Shown one piece after another: positions 5,769 to 9,577 of a DNA stretch of 9,577 nucleotides (position 1 is the stretch's first letter; each line of letters starts with the position of its first letter). The stretch is from NCBI GenBank assembly GCA_900320235.1, contig ONRO01000157.1, positions 1 through 9,577 on the forward strand, given 5' to 3'. The notes below the pieces were generated by a model. It was given only the letters and a program-made list of their open reading frames with translations. It was not told the DNA's origin and did no database searches. Source of the stretch: an uncultured Eubacteriales bacterium (GTDB taxonomy: Bacteria; Bacillota; Clostridia; Oscillospirales; Acutalibacteraceae). Position numbers and translations under genes: made by a program.

Positions 5769-6605
5769 ATGCAGGGGATATTAGGACAAAGGATCCGTGA
5801 GCTGCGGATCAAAAAAGGTATTACTCAGGAAAAACTCGGACAGATGGTCGGAATGACAGCACAGGGTATATCAAAATGGGAGAGAGGTGCATCACCGGAT
5901 GCAGAGCTTCTCCCGAAGATCGCAGATGTGCTGGGTGTGACGATAGATTCTCTGTTTGACTGCAGCAGGGAAGAAAGCATTGAAAGCACAGTGACAAAGG
6001 AGCTTAGCATAATGGAGCCGGATGATGCTTTCAAAAGGGCATTCGGACTTTGCTGGTCGATTGAGATGGGGCTTACAGGAAAGAATTCGATAAAGGACAG
6101 ATTCAGCTATAAAATGATTGAATCTCTTGACGATGAATACGGAAATGAATTCTATTCAAGACTGATTTACGACAGCGGTATTGTCACAGCCCGTCTTTCC
6201 AAAGATATGAGGTATTTTTTCCTGATGCCCGAACCGGAAAACGGAGCGGGGGATTATCTTGGTGATGCCCGGGAGCTTGCAGGAATATTCAGAATTCTCG
6301 GAAATGAGAATAATCTCAGGATTCTTGAATATCTCTATGGAAGAAAAAACACCCATGCTTCATTGAAGCTGATAGTAGATAAAACAGGAATAAATGAGAA
6401 GACAACGCTTGAATGTATGAATGAGCTATGCAGTATAGGGCTGACAAAATGCTTTGAAGTTGAGACAGACAAAGAGATAATAAAGACATATACATATGAG
6501 AATGCTCATGTGATTCTTCCGCTGCTGATAATTGCAAGGGAACTCAAAGGTAAAAAGCAGCTGAATTTTGTCACTCTTAATGACAGAAAAAAACCGTTGA
6601 TATAA
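5769..6605 (+). CDS. Transcriptional regulator with N-terminal XRE HTH and C-terminal winged helix
   Basis: The 278-residue protein begins with a clear Cro/CI (XRE) helix-turn-helix at about 5-62: LRIKKGITQEKLGQMVG, the recognition helix AQGISKWERG, then LPKIADVLGVTIDSLF. A middle region (about 75-165) has no motif I know and may sense a signal or dimerise. From about 172 to 262, GIFRILGNENNLRILEYLYG, a second helix-turn-helix around 208-225 and a strand pair IIKTYTYEN resemble an ArsR-type winged helix. Two DNA-binding domains in one chain are unusual and could let one protein bridge two sites or use the second domain for protein contacts. GGAG at 5756-5759 supports ATG 5769. A palindrome over its own promoter suggests autoregulation. 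The MutS-like gene follows by 148 bases with a separate promoter and is the obvious candidate target. The ligand is unknown. Confidence 0.85.
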   Translation: MQGILGQRIRELRIKKGITQEKLGQMVGMTAQGISKWERGASPDAELLPKIADVLGVTIDSLFDCSREESIESTVTKELSIMEPDDAFKRAFGLCWSIEMGLTGKNSIKDRFSYKMIESLDDEYGNEFYSRLIYDSGIVTARLSKDMRYFFLMPEPENGAGDYLGDARELAGIFRILGNENNLRILEYLYGRKNTHASLKLIVDKTGINEKTTLECMNELCSIGLTKCFEVETDKEIIKTYTYENAHVILPLLIIARELKGKKQLNFVTLNDRKKPLI

Positions 6606-6664
6606 AAACAAGACTGTAAGTTTAGTTATTAACGTAACGGTTTAATGGTTTGCCGGATAGTTGA

Positions 6665-6693
6665 TTGAATTATCAGTATGGTCATGTTATTAT
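6665..6693 (+). promoter_or_regulatory. Extended -10 promoter of the MutS-like gene
   Basis: TTGAAT (6665-6670) and TATTAT (6688-6693) are 17 bases apart, and TG at 6685-6686 gives the extended -10 form TGnTATTAT. Transcription would start near 6700, about 54 bases before the ATG. No palindrome like that at 5555-5574 is seen next to it. Confidence 0.6.
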
Positions 6694-6753
6694 AGAGTTA
6701 CAGAAAACGCTGGTTAACGAATATGGCTAAAAAATAACGGAGGTAGAAATCAT

Positions 6754-8433
6754 ATGCAAATTGAAAATTTCAGTCTTATGTATCCCGAGGGAAAAAGTCC
6801 GTCATATATGACACTTGGTGAAGAATGCTGCAATGACCTGTCTCTTGACTATATATGTGATAGTATTACAGAAAGCGAATATGAGCAGAATGTAATAAAG
6901 AGAATGATGACGAGGCTTGAACACGATCCTGAAACAATAAGCTATCGCTGCGATGTTTTCGAGGATATTCTCAGATTTCCGAGCCTTCGTGAAAAAATAA
7001 AGGAGCTGCTTGAACAGCTTGATTATCTGAAAGATCTTGAAAAATCCGCAAGGGATAATACAGCTGAACCTATCTGGCAGCTGATCAACCGTCTTCAGGA
7101 GCTTGATGTTTATGTAAACTGTATCACAGGAATAAATGAATGTCTGACCGAAAATGATATCAGATCAGAGGGACTTAAAAAGCTCAAGGAATATGTAAAC
7201 TCCGTTTATACAGAAAGCGGCTTTGAATATCTGAAGCAGGATATCAAGGAACTTGTAAACGAGGTCGGCAGGATACGCAGCGTATCTCTCGGAATCAACC
7301 TTGACAGTCATATGCGTCCGGTGGAAGTCGGAATTGTTTCCCTCAACGATGAAAAATTCTATCGTCCGGGACTTTTGAATATGTTCCTTGATTTTACATC
7401 AAAAAAGAGTGAGATACATCACGGTACTTCTTTCTCAGGAATGACGAAGATACATACAGTCGGTAAAGCAGCAGGAGACGATCCGCTCATGAGCACACTC
7501 AGCCGTGTAGTAAGTGAGATGCTCGGTTCAACAGTCAAGCAGATCAAAAACAAGCTTTCCAGATATGTCAATATAAGCGGATACAGTCTGACAAAGCTGA
7601 TTCCTGATTTTGTATTTTTCATCAGATGGGCAGATTTCTGCTCAAAGCTCATCGATCTGGGCATACCCATGGCAAAGCCGGAAATGCTTGATATCGAGAG
7701 AAGAGAAATGCATTCCAAAGGAATATACAATCTCAAACTTGCAATACAGATACTTTCCGGAAAGAAAGTTGATATTATCCGTAATGATTTTGATTTTTCA
7801 CTTGAAAACGGAATTTATATAATGACAGGTCCGAACCGTGGCGGTAAAACGACATTTACCCAGGCAGTCGGAATAGTATTTCTGCTTGCCCAGCATGGAA
7901 TATATGTTCCGGCGGAAGAAATATCACTTTCTCCGTGTGATAATATCTACACTCATTTCCCGGCAGATGAAAACCGCACAGTAAACCTCGGACGACTCGG
8001 AGAAGAATCCAAGCGACTCAGTGAGATTTTTGAAGTTGCGACAAATAAAAGTCTGCTTCTGCTTAATGAATCCCTTGCGACAACATCGTTTGCAGAAGGT
8101 CTGTATATAGCAAAAGACGTAGTTCGTGCCATGAGATATCTTGGCGCAAGGACGATATTCAATACACATATGCATGAGCTTGCGATGCAGCTTGATGTAA
8201 TGAATTCACATCCTGGAGATATGAAGGTTTGTTCGCTTATTACAGGTATACATGAGGGACAGAGATCATACAAGGTATTTCTTGCACCGCCGGAGGGCGT
8301 CAGCTACGCAAGGGATATTGCAGAAAAATACGGCGTGACATTCGATCAGCTGAAAACATCAATTGATAAAAACGAAGCAGAAGAACAAAAACCCGCAACT
8401 GTACCTGAGGTTCAGACCAGTAAGAAAAAATAA
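6754..8433 (+). CDS. MutS-family ATPase lacking the mismatch-recognition domain
   Basis: This 559-residue protein has a helical lever/core region (about 40-335) and a MutS-type ATPase (about 340-530). Visible motifs are Walker A TGPNRGGKTTF (358-368), ENRTVNLGRLGEESKRLSEI (406-425) in the MutS signature region, Walker B LLLLNES (434-440) followed by LATTSFAEG (441-449), and THMHEL (471-476) equivalent to the MutS THYxEL. The N-terminal mismatch-binding domain with its Phe-x-Glu motif is absent. There is no C-terminal Smr nuclease, only a charged tail, and the length is well short of MutS (about 850). It is therefore not the mismatch-repair enzyme but a MutS-like paralogue, probably a dimeric DNA-clamp ATPase of unknown target. 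Walker B has Asn438 where MutS has Asp, while Glu439 is kept; I think this is a subfamily trait. GGAGG at 6739-6743 supports ATG 6754. Confidence 0.88.
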   Translation: MQIENFSLMYPEGKSPSYMTLGEECCNDLSLDYICDSITESEYEQNVIKRMMTRLEHDPETISYRCDVFEDILRFPSLREKIKELLEQLDYLKDLEKSARDNTAEPIWQLINRLQELDVYVNCITGINECLTENDIRSEGLKKLKEYVNSVYTESGFEYLKQDIKELVNEVGRIRSVSLGINLDSHMRPVEVGIVSLNDEKFYRPGLLNMFLDFTSKKSEIHHGTSFSGMTKIHTVGKAAGDDPLMSTLSRVVSEMLGSTVKQIKNKLSRYVNISGYSLTKLIPDFVFFIRWADFCSKLIDLGIPMAKPEMLDIERREMHSKGIYNLKLAIQILSGKKVDIIRNDFDFSLENGIYIMTGPNRGGKTTFTQAVGIVFLLAQHGIYVPAEEISLSPCDNIYTHFPADENRTVNLGRLGEESKRLSEIFEVATNKSLLLLNESLATTSFAEGLYIAKDVVRAMRYLGARTIFNTHMHELAMQLDVMNSHPGDMKVCSLITGIHEGQRSYKVFLAPPEGVSYARDIAEKYGVTFDQLKTSIDKNEAEEQKPATVPEVQTSKKK

Positions 8434-8454
8434 AACATAACTTAATAAAACACA

Positions 8455-8500
8455 AACCCTTCCGTATCTGAATAAAGAGATACGGAAGGGTTAAGTTTTT
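8455..8500. terminator. Strong bidirectional terminator
   Basis: A perfect 15-bp stem pairs AACCCTTCCGTATCT (8455-8469) with AGATACGGAAGGGTT (8478-8492) around an 8-base loop. AAG then TTTTT follows on the plus strand. On the minus strand the stem is followed by a TGTGTTTTATT stretch. It lies between the ends of the MutS-like gene (plus) and the TPR gene (minus) and probably ends both transcripts. Confidence 0.92.
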
Positions 8501-8513
8501 ATAGAGTTCAGAT

Positions 8514-9377
8514 TCAAAGAGTCTGTGATTTTTTATCATATTCCTTAGCCAGATCAGTTTTGCCCATATCTTCATACAGAGCAGCAAGATCCTCGTACTG
8601 GGAGATAAGACTTTCAGAATATTCCTCGGGATCGATACTTGCAAGGGTTTTGAAAATATAAGCTGCTTTAAGATAATAATTTTCGGCATCTTCGTAGTTT
8701 TTACAGCAGGAATAGATATAACCTATATCACCGTAAACACCGGCAAGCTCGTCATTATAGTCAATTGAAGTATCATCAGCCTGTGAACCGTTGTAATCAG
8801 CGATAAGCTTATTATAAATTTCGATTACCTTTTCATAATATTCAATTGAGCGGCTGTATTCTTCCTTACCGCTGCTGGACTTTGCAAGACAGTCATAGCA
8901 GTATGCGACATCCTCAAGATATTTATCACAGTTTTTGCCGACAAGTTCAATATAGATCTCAAGAGCGTTTTTATATTCTTTTTCTGAATCATCATATTTA
9001 TTGCGGAAAAAATAAGTATCTCCGATATTGCAGTAAGTTTCCGCAAGCAATTCAGAGCTTTCGTCATTATCCTTTGACAGAAGTTCTTTATAAAGCTCAA
9101 GAGCGATCAGATAATGTTCATAAGCGTCGTTGTATTTTTCAAGAAGCTCATAAACACTGCCCAACCCGGCTGCACAATGAGCAAGCTCACTGCGGAATTT
9201 TTCCGGTTCATCAGCATTGAGCTGTTTATAGATTTCAAAAGCTTTTCTGAATTGTTTTTCAGCTTTTTTTGGTTCATTGTCTTCAAGAAGATCCTCAGCC
9301 TCATCAGAGAGTTCCAGAGCAAGCTGGGGATCGATCTTCAATTCATCGCCTTTTTTATTTTTCAGAAATTCAAACAT
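8514..9377 (-). CDS. Tetratricopeptide-repeat protein
   Basis: The 287-residue soluble protein has no signal peptide or membrane helix and is almost entirely helical repeats. Six TPR-like units can be marked at about 20-53, 66-99, 111-145, 157-191, 211-245 and 259-287. Each has the pattern of small residues then A..YY..AL.IY..L, with a pitch of about 42-48 residues as in kinesin-light-chain-type TPRs, longer than the classic 34. Such arrays bind peptides or partner proteins; no catalytic domain is attached, so it is likely an adaptor or chaperone-like factor, and the partner is unknown. It is strongly acidic. I chose ATG 9377 because GGAAG lies 8 bases before it; the alternative GTG at 9386 overlaps that site. 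The gene is monocistronic within the window, with its own promoter and the shared terminator at 8455-8500. Confidence 0.88.
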   Translation of the reverse strand: MFEFLKNKKGDELKIDPQLALELSDEAEDLLEDNEPKKAEKQFRKAFEIYKQLNADEPEKFRSELAHCAAGLGSVYELLEKYNDAYEHYLIALELYKELLSKDNDESSELLAETYCNIGDTYFFRNKYDDSEKEYKNALEIYIELVGKNCDKYLEDVAYCYDCLAKSSSGKEEYSRSIEYYEKVIEIYNKLIADYNGSQADDTSIDYNDELAGVYGDIGYIYSCCKNYEDAENYYLKAAYIFKTLASIDPEEYSESLISQYEDLAALYEDMGKTDLAKEYDKKSQTL

Positions 9378-9406
9378 AATTCTCACTTCCGTTGCAGATT
9401 ACTGCC

Positions 9407-9440
9407 TGATCGATCAAAAAGCGTATATTTCCAAATATAC
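9407..9440 (-). promoter_or_regulatory. Leader palindromes and possible attenuator of the TPR gene
   Basis: On the minus strand the perfect inverted repeat GTATATTTGGAAATATAC (9440-9423) is followed by GC and TTTTT, the layout of a weak AT-rich terminator. It lies in the predicted leader, about 46-63 bases before the start codon. Next to it is the 10-bp palindrome TGATCGATCA (9407-9416). It could be an attenuator or a protein-binding site; neither is proven. Confidence 0.35.
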
Positions 9441-9509
9441 AGCTTATTAATAATATTGCCTCAATAAAATCACTATGCTGTTTCCAAAAATGATAATTCC
9501 ACTTATAAT

Positions 9510-9538
9510 ATTGTATATTAATTTATCAAAAATGTCAA
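9510..9538 (-). promoter_or_regulatory. Near-consensus promoter of the TPR gene
   Basis: On the minus strand a perfect TTGACA (9538-9533) and TACAAT (9515-9510, five of six matches) are 17 bases apart. Transcription should start near 9503, giving a leader of about 125 nt. Eleven of twelve consensus bases suggest strong basal expression. Confidence 0.75.
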
Positions 9539-9550
9539 TACCACTAAAAA

Positions 9551-9577
9551 GTGCCAACACCCCGTGCCAACACCCCG
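9551..9577. repeat. 13-bp tandem repeat at the window end
   Basis: GTGCCAACACCCC occurs at 9551-9563 and again, identically and directly adjacent, at 9564-9576. The next base, G, would begin a third copy. The unit is much richer in GC than the flanking AT-rich promoter region. The array runs off the window, so its full size cannot be judged. Confidence 0.7.

Noticed and set aside
9114..9467. Plus-strand frame of 117 codons at the 5' end of the TPR gene
   Set aside because: It is antisense to the TPR repeats, Phe-rich, and has no convincing ribosome binding site.

Overview
The window looks like chromosomal DNA of a Gram-positive anaerobe of the Clostridia, most likely a Ruminococcus or close Oscillospiraceae relative. 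This rests on a moderately AT-rich composition, strong GGAGG-type ribosome binding sites, a rubredoxin domain, oxygen-sensitive NadA, a SpoIVFB-type M50 protease and a clostridial-type OGG glycosylase. The genus is an inference from protein style, not from a marker gene. There are no tRNAs, rRNAs, CRISPR arrays, intact transposons or phage genes.

Layout. Bases 1-174 are the C-terminal rubredoxin domain of a gene cut by the window edge. After a 248-base gap holding a cluster of CTTGWCA boxes comes nadA (quinolinate synthase, 423-1340), closed by a likely terminator. Bases 1478-3779 form a probable envelope operon: a membrane-anchored VanY-like protein that has lost its zinc ligands (1478-2305), a membrane-anchored M23/LytM peptidase with an intact active site (2405-3163), and an overlapping M50 site-2 protease (3153-3779). 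The last two resemble the SpoIVFA/SpoIVFB pair. An OGG-type 8-oxoguanine DNA glycosylase follows (3883-4701) and ends at a strong bidirectional hairpin shared with a convergent lipoprotein gene (5357-4833, minus).

The 411-base gap 5358-5768 is a divergent control region. It has a minus-strand promoter for the lipoprotein, a plus-strand promoter whose -10 box sits inside a 20-bp palindrome, and a roughly 200-nt leader carrying a possible 108-bp MITE-like segment. The plus-strand promoter drives a regulator with two DNA-binding domains, XRE at the N-terminus and a winged helix at the C-terminus (5769-6605). A MutS-family ATPase without a mismatch-recognition domain follows, with its own extended -10 promoter (6754-8433). 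A second bidirectional terminator separates it from a convergent TPR protein gene (9377-8514, minus), which has a near-consensus promoter at 9510-9538. The window ends in two copies of a 13-bp tandem repeat.

How the genes may work together. The VanY-like, M23 and M50 proteins are a plausible envelope or sporulation-type proteolysis module. nadA, the glycosylase and the MutS-like protein are separate housekeeping or DNA-related functions. The less explained parts are the metal-site-less VanY homologue, the dual-domain regulator with its palindrome, and the neighbouring MutS-like ATPase with an Asn in Walker B. I see no clear evidence for a wholly new multi-gene system.
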